Positions 50,328 to 62,785 of a DNA stretch of 64,000 bases are shown one piece after another (the stretch's first letter is position 1; each line of letters opens with the position of its first letter). Both the position numbers and the translations under genes were made by a program. Source of the DNA: Kudoa neothunni (lineage: Eukaryota > Cnidaria); assembly GCA_964304625.1 (NCBI GenBank), contig OZ199838.1, positions 14,508,001-14,572,000 of the forward strand. The letters run 5' to 3'. The notes under the pieces are model-generated. The model had not been told where the DNA came from. It did not search any database and saw nothing but the letters and a program-made list of their open reading frames with translations.

Positions 50328-52750
50328 AATCGATAAAACACGACAGATTTAGTTATTCACAATAGAATAGTGAAATTGCTGCAACCTGATCTAGAATCGA
50401 TGGGCATTTGTTGCGCGCGCATTGGAAACAATATTTGTTAGCTGGAGAATTGATTCACAATTGATCGATGATAAATTTTATTTGATATTTTTAAATTTGA
50501 TATGGCTTCGACATTGATAATTATCAGGCTCCAACATTTAGTACTTCCCCATAATAGATTATGAGTTAACCTCCTAATTAACTTGCACTAAAGGCAAGAT
50601 ACGCTACAATAATCTGTAATTTGGGAACATATGGTTACTAATTTTTAGAGTATTTGGTGTTTTTGCGTTTTTTCTTCGTAAGCGACTAAAAATTTGTTAT
50701 ATGACCTTTCCATTTGAAGCAAATCTAACTTTTTTCAAAATCTAAAAAATCCATTTTCCACCTAATCGCATAAATGGCGTTGTATGGAACACCATAATCT
50801 CTATTTTAAACATTAGTTTCTATATTTCACTAGGAAGGAATATAAATGTGAACATCAATTCATAATAAAATTTAGTATATTTTTTATAATATTCTACCGA
50901 AGAAATAACACAATGAGATCATAATTAACGATTGTTGTCCAGGTATATGGAATATTGTCCATTTCTTCGTATCCATGACACTTTTTCTTTCGCACTCCTG
51001 CATAGTTAAAGTACTCTAACTACTTTTAGCATTAAAAATTTTTGTAGGCAAAAGATATTTTATTAGAGGAAATTATTGAGCGTTAGTTGATAAATTGTCT
51101 CCTAAACCGGATTTAATAGTGATTATTAATTGGGAAATAAATACATAATTGGATGACAGTTCCTAAAAATGATTCGAATTAAAAAAATTTTTTGGCTATT
51201 TATGGTTAATGAAATATTAATCTAATAATTTAAGAAAATTAAAATTAGATTTATTTTATAACTTTTTCACTCAATTTTTTCATTTTATTGAAATATTTTT
51301 GTGTATTTTTCTTAAGATCTCTACATTACAGAAAAATTATATAAAGGCAAAAATCAAATAAATTCAACAAAATAGGTTAAGATGTGTTTATGAGCCGTTT
51401 GGAGTCGAAATATTCCCCATTTTATTTAGAGAGTTAAAATCAATTTTTTTATACGTAAATGATTAGAAAATTACAAACTAACTGATTTGAATCACTAGTT
51501 GGCATCTTTTTGCGCGAATCCAGTTGGATTACAAACTAGCGCTTAATTACTGTAAAGTTTTGCTTAAACTTAGATAAATATCGAATCAAATCGAACATTG
51601 TATGTTTTGCCAATAATGCGAACGAAACAAATAAAACTACATAAAACGCGCTGAAAAAAATTTAATTATTTTGTTTTTGTAGTTGCATTCATTTACCCTT
51701 AACCGGGGGTTCTCAACCGTTTTTCAAATTTACCCCCTCGGTCTGGTAAAAAATCCAAACTCAACCTTAACTTGGAAACCAACTTCGTATTTACTTTAAG
51801 TTTATATACTAAGTTAGCTAAGACAGAAGCTATTTGCATGGTAAATTCTAATTTAAGAAGGCATGCACGCCTATGTAATGACAATTATTAATCTCAGCAA
51901 CTCTTATTCACAAGCTGTCTACAAATTTAATTTTTTTTTACTTGGCTGAATTAAATTATTCTAGGTCCATTTATTCTCTCGTGGGGGTTAGAAATAAATA
52001 AAAATGGTCAAAATTATACCAAACTTTATAATCACTTTAGTTCTCGTATATTTAAAAAAAAAATTATTTTTTAACTTGTATGCTTATTGGAACATTTTTG
52101 ATAACTCGAATACGCGTCCGATTCGACGCACATTAGAATTTTGTAATTTGTACCACGTAACATACAGATTCCCGCCAGAAATTCCATTGGATGATGCAGC
52201 CACGGTGACTCTATATTGATATAAAAACGTTGCCGAAGAATTGTCTCGTTATTTTATTTGATTCAAAAATAAATTAAGATTAAGTATAATTATATCATTG
52301 ACATAAAATGAATTTCAAATTGAAGAATTAAATAGAAATTGATTCGTAGAATAATTTTGAGTTTATGGATGCAAATAACGAGTGAAAAATTTATTTAACT
52401 GCGTAATTTAATTAATATTATTTCCTTTGTTCTGAATATTAGAATTTGTAAGTGTATAATAACATTCAATCGATAATAACTAGATATATAAATAATTAAA
52501 TGATAACACCTATAAGTTGGTTAGCATGACCCCTCGAGAATTAAAGAAGAAGTGGCATCAAATAACGCTGTAAGGCAGCGGCTCTTAACCTGGGGTTCGT
52601 GAGCGGTTTCAATAAAATCTGAATGTGATATTATCATCATACATTCATTATATTTAGGTATTTTTTTACATTAACGCAATTATTAAAAATTGAAAACATA
52701 TCCTTGTGTTATTATTCCTTAAAAATCCTTTATCTACTATTCTACTATCT
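50328..52750. other. Intergenic with two hAT-like terminal fragments
   Basis: At 51706 GGGGGTTCTCAACCGTTTTT, and at 52577 CAGCGGCTCTTAACCTGGGG followed by TTCGTGAGCGG, resemble hAT (Charlie-type) ends. They face the same way, so they are separate fragments. The only notable frames, 51699-51884 (-) and 52004-52219 (+), show no family motif. No host gene was recognised. Confidence 0.4.
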
Positions 52751-53848
52751 TCTATATATAAAAGCTAAAGTGTCCGTGTGTGTGTCCAAATTTTGTCCTT
52801 ATAGAGAGATATTTAAGAATTCTTTTCAAAATCACAATGTTTCGAGAAACCGTTAAATCGTTTTTACACTATCAAATGTTCCCAGAAGTTTTTAGAAAAT
52901 AGTGATTTTGTCGATTCAAAATTTTTTTTATCGGATTACTTGAATTCAACAATAGGATTAACACCGGCTCATGTGGTGGTGAGGGTCGGTTGAGGTTGAC
53001 ATTCTCCCTTATATGCTCTATTAAATATCAATTAAGTGCTACCATCTGACTTTGTATATAAATTCAGCGTGTAAATTTAGGTGTTCGTACAAATACAATC
53101 TCTATATCGGGAGTTTTAGCGTATTTGACTTGATAAATATATTTTAAAAGTTATATTGATGGCTTTAAATATGGCAAAAAGTCTGTATGTATTATTAATA
53201 GTGAATGGTAAAGCATGCTATAATTAGATAGATTAAATCTTTAGAATACAAGTACTGTGTACGTAGATTTCATTGAAATCGTCCGCTAAGTTTAATTTTC
53301 TGAGATTAAATTCAATGCAGATGGTTGAACTTTTACTTCATTCGATTATTCAAATTGTTTACGTTGAAGCTAACGCAATTTGTGGCTATTTATGGGAATA
53401 GATGCGTTAAGCTCTTGCCAGGCCAAAGAATATTAATTTGAGTAATAAAAAATTAATGTTCATCTATCTCTAATCTTGTTCTATTTATTTGTCTCCCGTA
53501 AACAGTGGAGCATAAACTTTCTGAGCCGGACCAAAAGTGACGTTTAGGGTAACATTTTAAATGGATTCAAATAATTCGGAAACAGAAAAAAATACGACAT
53601 TGACAATAAATTATTTAGCGTTGGTGCGGGGCAACGAAATTTTTAAATGAACGCCGGGATTGATACACTCCTGCACAGAAATGATCATGATTTAAATTTC
53701 GAAATCAAAACCAACCAAGTATGATGTTTAAAAAAATTTAGTTAGACTGCTTTTATAAATCTAATCGGAACAATATTTTTTTCGAATGTGATTAAGAAAC
53801 GTCTCTATGCGAAATCATCTCCGAGCAATGCTGGGCAGTTCGCGCTAG
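52751..53848 (+). mobile_element. Helitron-like element, copy 2
   Basis: The 5' end reads TCTATATATAAAAGCTAAAG then TGTCCGTGTGTGTGTCC, and the 3' end reads CCGAGCAATGCTGGGCAG, then TTCGCG and CTAG followed by T. A TC start, a GC-rich hairpin-like stretch about ten bases before a CTAG end, and the lack of a target duplication fit a Helitron inserted between A and T, although the left base is uncertain by a few positions. The last ~350 bp match 35893-36270 on the opposite strand. No helicase or Rep frame is present, so it is non-autonomous. Confidence 0.6.
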
Positions 53849-55062
53849 TATTTTATATTTATTATAAGATTCCCTTCTGTTATAATTTATTTTGTAAAAA
53901 AATCTATAAAAACAAAATTTATTTGGTAGGCTATTTGATAACAACCAAAAATTTTCAAAAAATATTTCTTAATGTTGCAGATTATGCAGTTAGAATGATT
54001 ATTCCTTTTACAACAACTTGTTATTGCTAAGCAAGATTTCCATATTGATTATCGTAAAAACAAGATTACGAAATCGCTTATGCGCGTGTTGTTTTTTCAA
54101 ATTCTTTGTCAGAAATCTGTGAACTAATCGATAAAAAGCAACAACCAAAATCTCATTTAGTATTCTTCGATGTCTATTATTTACATAAAAAATAGTTTTT
54201 TGCATTAATCTCGTATTCTACTATATAATCATTCCTCTATTGTTAACTCATTATTTTAATTAACTCAATAATTAACAAAAATAGAAATTATATATAGCAC
54301 AAATATTTCGATAATTATAAGATCTTTTTTCACTGATAAATTTCTTATCGAGTTTATTTTTAATAATTTACAAATGTATATAGAATAATTCAGAAAATTA
54401 CATAAAATTTTTAATTCAAAATATTATGCGTCATTGTCTATGTTCGGTTAGAATTTTAATAATTACTAAAAAAATTTACTAGGAGAGGATTGAATAGTTC
54501 TTAATTATATCTTGTTAATATCAAAAGTAATTCATGTCTTAGTAATTTGAATTTTTTAATACATATTTTAAAACGAAACCACTACATAATTAATTTAAAT
54601 AATAAATATTTTAACAAAATTTGGGAAATTACATAAATAATTTAAGTTAACTTTTTGGTTCTCAAGTTTTTCTTCTGCATCAAGAATTTTTTTAAACCAA
54701 TATTAAAATTATATTTTTTTAAAAATAAATAATTTTAAATCTATTTTAATTTGTCCTCTAAGATGAACAATGTGGATGAAAGGATTAAAATATTTATATG
54801 TATGATTGGATTATGCATTAAGACAAGATGGGGTCCGCAGGGAAAAAAAGTTAACAACCGCCGCTGTAAGGTTTAACCTAACTAAAAGTTCGACAGGAAA
54901 GTATTGCTCCAAAATATCATAATTTTCATTTCGACCCATTTCACATGCAAAATATAAGCATCGCGCATACAATACCACGAGATAATTCAAAATCAAGTAA
55001 TCTACTAAACAACAAGAGAAGAAAATGTTAATGTTTTTAATTTCAAATGAATTATAAGTAGC
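53849..55062. other. Intergenic; one possible unassigned exon
   Basis: Mostly featureless AT-rich sequence downstream of the ornithine aminotransferase gene. On the minus strand 55000-54811 an open stretch preceded by a good acceptor (TTGTTGTTTAG) reads YFACEMGRNENYDILEQYFP then VELLVRLNLTAAVVNFFSL. Codon content looks protein-like but I cannot assign it to a family or to a neighbouring exon. Confidence 0.3.
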
Positions 55063-56923
55063 TTATTCTGACAAGACCGCGCAGATTTTATCCAAACAAT
55101 CATTTAGCACTTCTTTGGTTATTGTAAGCGGAGGTGAGAATCGAATTATATTTCCACGAGTAGGTTTGCACAAAATTCCAGCATCTCTTAGTTTCAAACA
55201 AATTCCCCATGCGTCACAGTCTAAAACAACCAGAGATGTCATCATTGTTTACAAAACAACAAAAAATAACGTTGAGTCTCGTTAATAATCACAGCATTCA
55301 GCAAACCCTTTCCGCGCACATTTTCAATTAGATTGTTCTTAGATTTAGCTTCCAGAAGTCTTGATCGGAACATTTCACCAAGAGATTGAGCATTTTCGCA
55401 TAATTTTTCCTCAATTATCACCTATATAAATTTTCTACTTAAAAATCCACTAGCGATAAAAAATAATACTTTAACCGCGCTCATAGCGATAGAAATTCCT
55501 AACGGATTTCCACCATAAGTTGACCCATGCTAAAATAAATCCATCACACATAATTATAACAAGAATCAACCTCTCCAGGCTTAATACACAGCATTATATC
55601 GTCATCAGCAAGTGTTGCAGACACAGGATACACGCCACCGGACAAAGCCTTACCAAGACAAACGATATCAGGCCTAACACCTTCATGCTCACAACATAAC
55701 ATTCTTAATATGAATGATAGCAATGCTCTAATCAAATATCATCATTAATTTTACTTTCCAGTACGGCCAAGAGCAGTTTGCACTTCGTCAGCAATCATCA
55801 AAACCTACATGAGAGAAGTAGCAAACTTCCAATAAAATTTGTGCAAAGTGACGACCATTTTCCCTCACAAATAAAACATAATCCCATTATTACATTTATC
55901 TTTGCTTTAATTAATTAATAATTAATTATTGTCAATAAATTAATATTATATTGTTTTAAATACTCTCACGCACGCGTACTTAGTTATGAGAGCGATTAAG
56001 TTGGGCGGGAAGCAGTCACATCCAATATAAAAAAAAGCAAATCTTCTACATTATACTTGGTACACAGATCACGCACCCCTTTGAGATAACCATTATCGGG
56101 AACAACCACACCAGCTTCACCTTGAATAGGTTCAACCATAAAAGCACAAACATTTGGATCTTTTAATTGGTTCTAATTAGGATTTAAATTTAAATTAAGA
56201 TGCGCAAGATTATGTGTATCGAACTTCGAGTGCTTCCAAGTCATTGTAGGGTATAATTTCAAATCCCGGCATAAACGGCCCGAATCCCTCGTAACATGAG
56301 GGATCAGTTGAAGATGATACAGCGGACAATGTTCTTCCCCAAAAGTTGTTTTCAGCAAACAAAACTTTGGCTTTGTATTGTGGGATCCCCTTAACTAGAT
56401 ATGCCCATTTTCTGGCCAATTTTATGGCGGTTTCACCCGCTTCAACACCAGTATTCATAGGTAGACACTATCGAATGAATAATTGCACGGTGTTTATGTG
56501 AATTTGTGCAAATACTTTACTATAACCGAATGTATTGTGCATAAATTCATAGTAATGCGATAATTTATCGTTGTAGAAAGCTCTGCTTGTGAGCGTTAGT
56601 GTGTTAGCCTAATCGAGAAGGATTTTAGATTACTCATAATCCTACAACAACTAAATTTTTACCTGATCGGTTAGAGTTTTTAGTATTTTTGGGTGACAGT
56701 GACCTTGGTTGAGCGAGGAATATCCACTCAAAAAATCCACATACTTATTTCCTTCCACATCCCACACATGAATTCCAGATCCCTTATTAATGACCACTGG
56801 GATGGGTTTATAGTTGTGAGCGCCATACTTAAGTTCATTTGTAAAGTATTGTTCGGACACTGAAGAGATCAAATTTCTACGGCTGTGATTTTTAATGCTC
56901 GGCAATCGTACCAACCTCCACAT
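55063..56923 (-). CDS. OAT: Ornithine aminotransferase, mitochondrial
   Basis: A PLP enzyme of the mitochondrial matrix that moves the delta-amino group of ornithine to 2-oxoglutarate, giving glutamate semialdehyde. About nine exons read from [17 protein letters not shown], a basic presequence, at 56923 to [10 protein letters not shown] and stop at 55063. Landmarks in order: [107 protein letters not shown], the PLP lysine in [42 protein letters not shown] and [11 protein letters not shown]. These follow the human enzyme almost block for block. Introns are mostly 40-90 nt; the longest, about 245 nt, precedes LMIADEV. All joins keep frame. Some open frames run through introns and are not coding. 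It looks functional. Confidence 0.93.
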
Positions 56924-57706
56924 CGATTATTCTGTGATCTTGGCACGAGTTATAGTTATAGGAAGGTATTAGGTGTTATAATCTGTATTTATATAGTGAT
57001 ATATTTAAACCATTTTAATAGGTTGCTATGATTGCTTTCAAAAGGTTATTCCCTCAAAATATTGCTTCGTTTTAATATTTTTAAACGAAAGCTAAGGAAA
57101 TAATTAACAAGTTGCCTAGTTTTCAGTTGAGGATAATTCGGGTCTATTCGTTATCGCTCACAAGGTATCAAATGTAAACAAAATGGTTGGGAGATTAGAC
57201 GATATGCTAGTTTCGGGTTTATCATAACATTTTTATTCTCATTTTGGATTGGAAATTTTCCACGCTGGATTAAAATTCAATTAACACATTCACGCTTTCT
57301 GCGTTCGAATTATTTCGCACTCTATTTTATTCAATTTTTTAATATATTTAATCCAATCATAAATAAAAATTTAAAATTGCTTCCGATGTAAAATTAAGTC
57401 AATGAAGGCAGCTCATCCTAAATATATTTTTTCGATTGCCAACGTAAAACTAGAACTTGAATTACATTTGTATTTTTATTAATTCACACTTTACTTTCAA
57501 TTTACCTTTAATTCGTTCAAATCATTTGTTTCGAAAATTCAGGAGATTTTGTGAATAAGATATAATAAGAGGTGCTTAGTAAATTAACACCGTACGCATG
57601 CTGTAAAAAAATCAAAAATGTGCTGAATGTCACGTGAAATTATATCATGTTATTGTCACTATAGTTATCTATTTTGTTATTCATTTAGCTGGCATCAAAG
57701 ATAAAA
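56924..57706. other. Intergenic upstream of OAT
   Basis: Should contain the OAT promoter on the minus strand. No motif, repeat or other gene was recognised before the assembly gap. Confidence 0.45.
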
Positions 57707-57906
57707 NNNNNNNNNNNNNNNNNNNNNNNNNNNNNNNNNNNNNNNNNNNNNNNNNNNNNNNNNNNNNNNNNNNNNNNNNNNNNNNNNNNNNNNNNNNNNN
57801 NNNNNNNNNNNNNNNNNNNNNNNNNNNNNNNNNNNNNNNNNNNNNNNNNNNNNNNNNNNNNNNNNNNNNNNNNNNNNNNNNNNNNNNNNNNNNNNNNNNN
57901 NNNNNN
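57707..57906. other. Assembly gap (200 N)
   Basis: Exactly 200 N bases; the round number suggests a scaffolding placeholder of unknown true length. Any open frame spanning it is meaningless. Confidence 0.99.
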
Positions 57907-59233
57907 CGATTATTAGCGAAATTTAATCTTATCCAATTTATTTATTGTTTATAATTGGCTCAAATTGAAACATTCTTATATGATGTTAAACCCAATTGGG
58001 AATGTGCTAATATGCAAACTTCAACCATAAAACACATTAATTCAAATAAGCAACAATTCAACTATTCAACTGTATGCAATGTTTGTTTGGATATCATTGA
58101 ATTGCAAACTCTCTACGACACCTCGTTCGTTTGATATTGAATAGTAGTGAAAACAAATCTTTAGTTACCAGCTTGACTTATGATATTACTTGTATGTATG
58201 TAGGTGAGAATTTTTATCATTACTTTTATGGTGACAATATGTACAAAATATGACTCGTTAATTATTTCAGCATATTTTTAATTTTATTTATGGTTAAAAT
58301 GTTATTTTTTGTTCAAATAGGTTTATTTAAAATTTCATATTTTTTGTCTTAACCTATTTTTATACTTAAAAAAGGGAATCCATTCATCTGGGTGGCATAA
58401 TTCAAACTTGATTATGTACTCGGCTTATTATCTGTATTAATTAAGGTTAATATTAAAATAATTCAGTTTTAAATAATCCTTTCGGGTCGCCAAAAAAAAA
58501 GAATGACAAAGTGAAAGCTTAATCTTTTGAGGGTATTAATTTTCGACTACTTTCGTTTCATAAGTTAACGAAGGAGACCGTGTGCCGAAAACTTCGGTGT
58601 ATTACCAGAGGGGTGTTAATGACCTTAGAAGTTTTTTAGCGCGTTATTACCGTGAAAATTATTATCCACAAGTAACACCTCTAATAAAATTACCTAAGTT
58701 TTATTAAATTTCCATTAAGTGAGGATATTTTCGAAAAAATATTTTTAATCTAAATATTCTCAATTTAGAACTAGTTGAGCATTTTGACTGACTAAAAATA
58801 AGTGATGCCACATATTATTGTATTTAAAAATTAAATCTAACAAAATAACAGCGTTGCAAACATTTTTTGTTGAAATATATGACAGAGAAACTAAATGAGT
58901 TATTAAACACAATTTTCGGAAAACACCGTCGATCACAAAATTAAGCTGCGCGATTAAATTTGCATTGCGAAGATTAAAATTTCGAGAGAGTTCCATTTTT
59001 ATAACTAAAAATTATATTGATCGTACTATTAAAGTTATTTTACTATCAAAATATAAATTCAGTTATATTTACAGTTTTATATATCAGATCATTCCCTATT
59101 TTTGATTTACATAGTCACTAAATTTTTCATACATTCAATTACAGGTATGAGTTTATCAAAAGTTTTAATTTTTGTTAAAATTATATGAATTAATGTTCCT
59201 TTATTGTATGGAACTTTTTAAAGAAATGTTATG
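57907..59233. other. Intergenic, no recognised feature
   Basis: AT-rich sequence between the gap and the pogo-like repeat. The open frame at 58760-58996 (-) shows no family motif. Confidence 0.4.
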
Positions 59234-59332
59234 CAGTCAAACCCCATTTATCCGAAAATCGCGCTATCCAAACGATTTTTTAAAATTTATTTGAAAATAA
59301 TGCAGATTCTAAAGAAAAAAATTTCGTTTAAC

Positions 59333-61897
59333 GGTAATGAGGGAGTGTGCAGCTCCCATTTTTCACCCTCTTGCGCGTGTCCGACAATCCCGATTTTATT
59401 TTAAATCAGTTATTCATTATTTTATAGTTTTGACCAAACAACAATTAGCTCCATAATTAACTTCTAAAAATTTTGCTAAAATTCACGTTCGGCTTCAATC
59501 GGTTCGTGTGCACGTGAATGCGCAAGATAGTTTTGATCTATTTTCCATATGAATTTAACATATTAGCCATGATTAAGCGTGGTTTTACCCTCTTTTAAAT
59601 TTAATATGAATGGTTGGAATGTTGCGGAAAGTAAAAATAGCTGTTAATAATTGCACGAAATAACTAAAATGTATTAATTTCGTCTGCCAAAGTTTTCTAG
59701 CTTTCTGCGTTTGTAAAGTTGTTTATTATAAATTTTTTTAGTTTATATATTATTTTTAATATTCAAAACCAATTTTTAAATACGCTAATCCACAAATATA
59801 TCACGTGTATTATTAATATACCCTCAAAAACATATTAACTAAGAATTAATTCAAATAAACTTTTAATATTGTGGATATAATCTACAGGTTTGCAGTTTTA
59901 TGAGGTTTATTACAATGATATGTTTCTTAAATAAGTCATATATGGTTGAAATGCACGTTTTTTATTGAATCATTTTAATTCTATATAAAAATTAAATGTT
60001 GTAATTTTATTTATAGTTTTTAGTTTTCTACATTAAAAAAATCACTTAAGATAAATTAAAAATTGTACTTCGTATATTGTTACATTCTTATGAGGTTAAA
60101 AAGCTAATACTACAATAACCAACGATTCCGTTTAAAAATAATTCAAGAATATAGGGGAGATTACAAAACTTAATTTAAATATTATATTTATTTTCAATTT
60201 GACATTGCGCATAGAATAAGAAACGAATTTAAAATAAAATCGAAAAATTCCCATTTATTGCTGAACTTCGATCGTATCCATTCTTCGTGAAGATATGAAT
60301 CAAGGTACGCTTGGGGACACCACTCATCCGTCGTAATAATTTGGTCTTAAGATGATGCCACACAACTTCCACTGTATTTGTGTGGTAACCTTCTCTCGTG
60401 ACGTATTCCTTGGAATGGTTAACACTTATATGGGTAAATCCATACATTCCAAGGGTTTGATATGCTTTCCATTCATCAGTAAAGATCGTGGAACCAGGCT
60501 CAACTTCTTGACGTATTAATGGTATCAATGTACTCACATCCCTTCTTTGAACAATAAAAAATCTGGATTCTAATAGACTTCTTTTGTTTTCATTATCGAC
60601 GGAGCATTCGCATATCCCGACCACCCAAGGCCCTTCGATACGATTACCATAACGTTCAACAGTGTAGGAATTTTCACTGCTTTCGATTTAGTCATTTTCC
60701 GATTAAGATAGAATATAGGTTTCATTAGGGGCGTTTCTCAACCAACCTTATGCCAAATATCGTCTACGATTATTTTTTCGCTTCCCCCTTAGGAGACATT
60801 TGTCAATATCGATAACTTTTTTAGGGCCACCAAATTTTGAACGCAAGTAAAACGATTCAGTTGAAATCATCCGAAATTTGGAAAACCAATATGTAACCGT
60901 TTTTCCAGATAATTGTGCCAAGCAAATTGTTCTGCATCGTTATTCTTCGAAACTCCATAAATATACCATCTCAAATATTTCCTGAATTGTTAAATTTGAA
61001 CAATTATTCCCAAGTACGTTAGTTATTGAAAAGAACGTTGATGTCTGAGGAGAATAATGAGTTTTGCATTTTCTACTGTAGAAAAATAAAATATGTTTTA
61101 CTAACAACGCTACTTGGAACATATATATGAAAATCTTTCAGCTAAGTTATTGTATCGTTCACTCAAAGCATTATTACTTAATTTTCTTTTAATAGCTTTA
61201 AGTTTAAAACTATTACTTCTTCCGCAATTCCTACAAGATGCAGGAATTGCGGATGAGGTTTTTGTCAATTAACAGATTTATTAGTTTTTCGTTGCTGAGT
61301 AAAATGCTGTAAAATTGGCGTTGACTACCAATAAACACCATAACGAAGATTCGGTAAATGCCGTGTTATCTACAATGAAAACTACTCCGAAAATGTAAAA
61401 ATGTGTTATTTACGTTTGGATATAAATCAAAAATACATTAGTTATTAGGGGTTCATAAAATAAATTATACATATATTCGAGTTAATTTTAGATGAAAACC
61501 AAAATTTAAGAGAGAAACCCATTCCAAATTTCTTCTTAGTGTTTTCACAAGAAATTGACATAATCAAAGTGATGCAGTTAACGAGAAAATGTTTTCCATT
61601 AGAGTCAACATAAAGATTAACACTTTGTTGAAATAATGGTGGTAAAACCACGCTTAATCATGGCTAATATGTTAAATTCATATGGAAAATAGATCAAAAC
61701 TATCTTGCGTATTCACGTGCACACGAACCGATTGAAGCCGAACGTGAATTTTAGCAAAATTTTTAGAAGTTAATTATGGAGCTAATTGTTGTTTGGTCAA
61801 AACTATAAAATAATGAATAATTGATTTAAAATAAAATCGGGATTGTCGGACACGCGCAAGAGGGTGAAAAATGGGAGCTGCACACTCCCCCATTACC
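59333..61897 (-). mobile_element. Merlin transposon with ~260-bp terminal inverted repeats
   Basis: The left arm 59333-59592 and the complement of the right arm 61634-61897 match almost base for base, from GGTAATG and GGAGTGTGCAGCTCCCATTT through CACGTTCGGCTTCAATCGGT to TAGCCATGATTAAGCGTGGT. Flanks are CGTTTAAC (59325-59332) and CCTTTAAC (61898-61905), an 8-bp duplication with one change. Total length is 2565 bp, more than twice the Merlin at 45.7 kb, mostly because of the long arms and extra sequence. It carries a broken transposase on the minus strand. The high arm identity suggests a fairly recent insertion or gene conversion between arms. Confidence 0.9.
60229..61260 (-). pseudogene. Broken Merlin transposase of the long-arm element
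   Basis: The DDE half is open at 60624-60229: VGICECSVDNENKR, RRDVSTLIPLIRQEVEPGST, IFTDEWKAYQTLGMYGFTHI, VNHSKEYVTREGYHTNTVEV then VWHHLKTKLLRR. These match ISXO2/Merlin blocks, with the second D in TDEW and the E in TVEVVW. Just upstream IEGPWVVGI is intact, but before it, from about 61260 (CRNCGRS zinc-ribbon remnant) to 60640, stops and frame changes are frequent and the first catalytic aspartate region is not clear. The C-terminal half is therefore much better kept than the N-terminal half. The copy cannot make a full protein as read. Confidence 0.82.
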
Positions 61898-61985
61898 CCT
61901 TTAACCAAAATTTCAGCAACCGCAATCCGAAACAACTTTTTTCTGAAATTTTCGTATAAAAGTACCTTGAAGTGTCGAATGGGAG

Positions 61986-62292
61986 ACTGGTTAAAATGAC
62001 ACCTACATTTATTTTTATCATTAAATACGTAAATAGGGGTGAATATTTTAGATTTAATATAATTATCTAGAGAATTAATTGATTCAAAAACAATAAAAAT
62101 GTTTTTTTAACAAGACATGAATTAATCAACAAAATTTCGTTACATTGAATAAGCGACCCATATTTCAAAGTTCAAAATTATTTTTGAGATTTTTTTTCCA
62201 TAAATCCAATTATTTATAGCCATCATTTGTATTTTATCAATTTATTAAGTTCAACGTTGTGACAGCGTTCAATAAAATTTAAAAAACTAGAC
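61986..62292. other. Short intergenic stretch
   Basis: AT-rich sequence between the pogo-like repeat and the hAT fragment. It may be part of the decayed hAT element, but no motif is legible. Confidence 0.35.
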
Positions 62293-62785
62293 CTATATGA
62301 GGAAAAAATTTTTCAATATTTCCTGGTTGTCTTTGATTTTTTTATTATGAATTTCAATGCTTAAATTCTTCTGTGTGTCAAATAGCAAACCAATTCTGGT
62401 AGATCCAAATGTTTTCAATAATATTTTTTTATAATGTTGTACAGATCGCTCATGTTTATTCAAAGCGTTAGGCAGGTTATTCAAATTAGAATATCCTTCT
62501 TTCACCTAGATATTTTCATTAGGCGCTAAAAATAAATAACAGGCAAGGGAAACACAAAAGTTTTTTAGTTGTAGTACATCCATACAACCATTCTTTCCTC
62601 CCGTATCGTACGCTATGAAAGATACGAGTAATTTTCTCTCCTTTCTGTTGTTTAATTTCATAAAGTTTCGGTGTTGGTCTACCATTTGTTATGATTCTCA
62701 TCTTTCCTTCATAGAGATGTTTTGAAAACTGTTTGAGATAGTGACTATCCATGTTTGAAAGTAACGTGATAAAACCAACAAACAC
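62293..62785 (-). mobile_element. hAT transposase fragment (ZMYM1/TTF-type N-terminus)
   Basis: Two open minus-strand blocks follow each other. The first (62785-62519) has GRPTPKLYEIKQQKGEKITR and a cysteine block, KEWLYGCTTTKKLLCFPCLL, matching the TTF-type zinc finger W-x-x-x-C-x(6)-LFCFPCLLF found in ZMYM1-like hAT proteins. The second (62505-62293) has KEGYSNLNNLPNALNKHERS and VQHYKKILL, matching the family GxxxLNxLxxAIxxHExSxxH. A stop or frame change lies between them. The catalytic domain is not recognisable downstream, so this is a 5' remnant. Confidence 0.72.

Larger units (their letters stand above)
59234..61985. repeat. Pogo-like repeat split by the second Merlin element
   Basis: The left piece starts CAGTCAAACCCCATTTATCC at 59234 and continues to 59324. 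The right piece runs from 61906 to about 61985 and matches, in the same order, the fragment at 30490-30610 (GAAACAACTTTTT and GAAATTTTCGTATAAA). The left start looks like a pogo/Tigger terminus. With the Merlin removed the two pieces form about 170 bp of repeat, so the Merlin landed in an older non-autonomous element. No transposase is encoded by the host repeat. Confidence 0.5.

Noticed and set aside
57634-57954. Open frame spanning the N gap
   Set aside because: It exists only because N bases hide stops.
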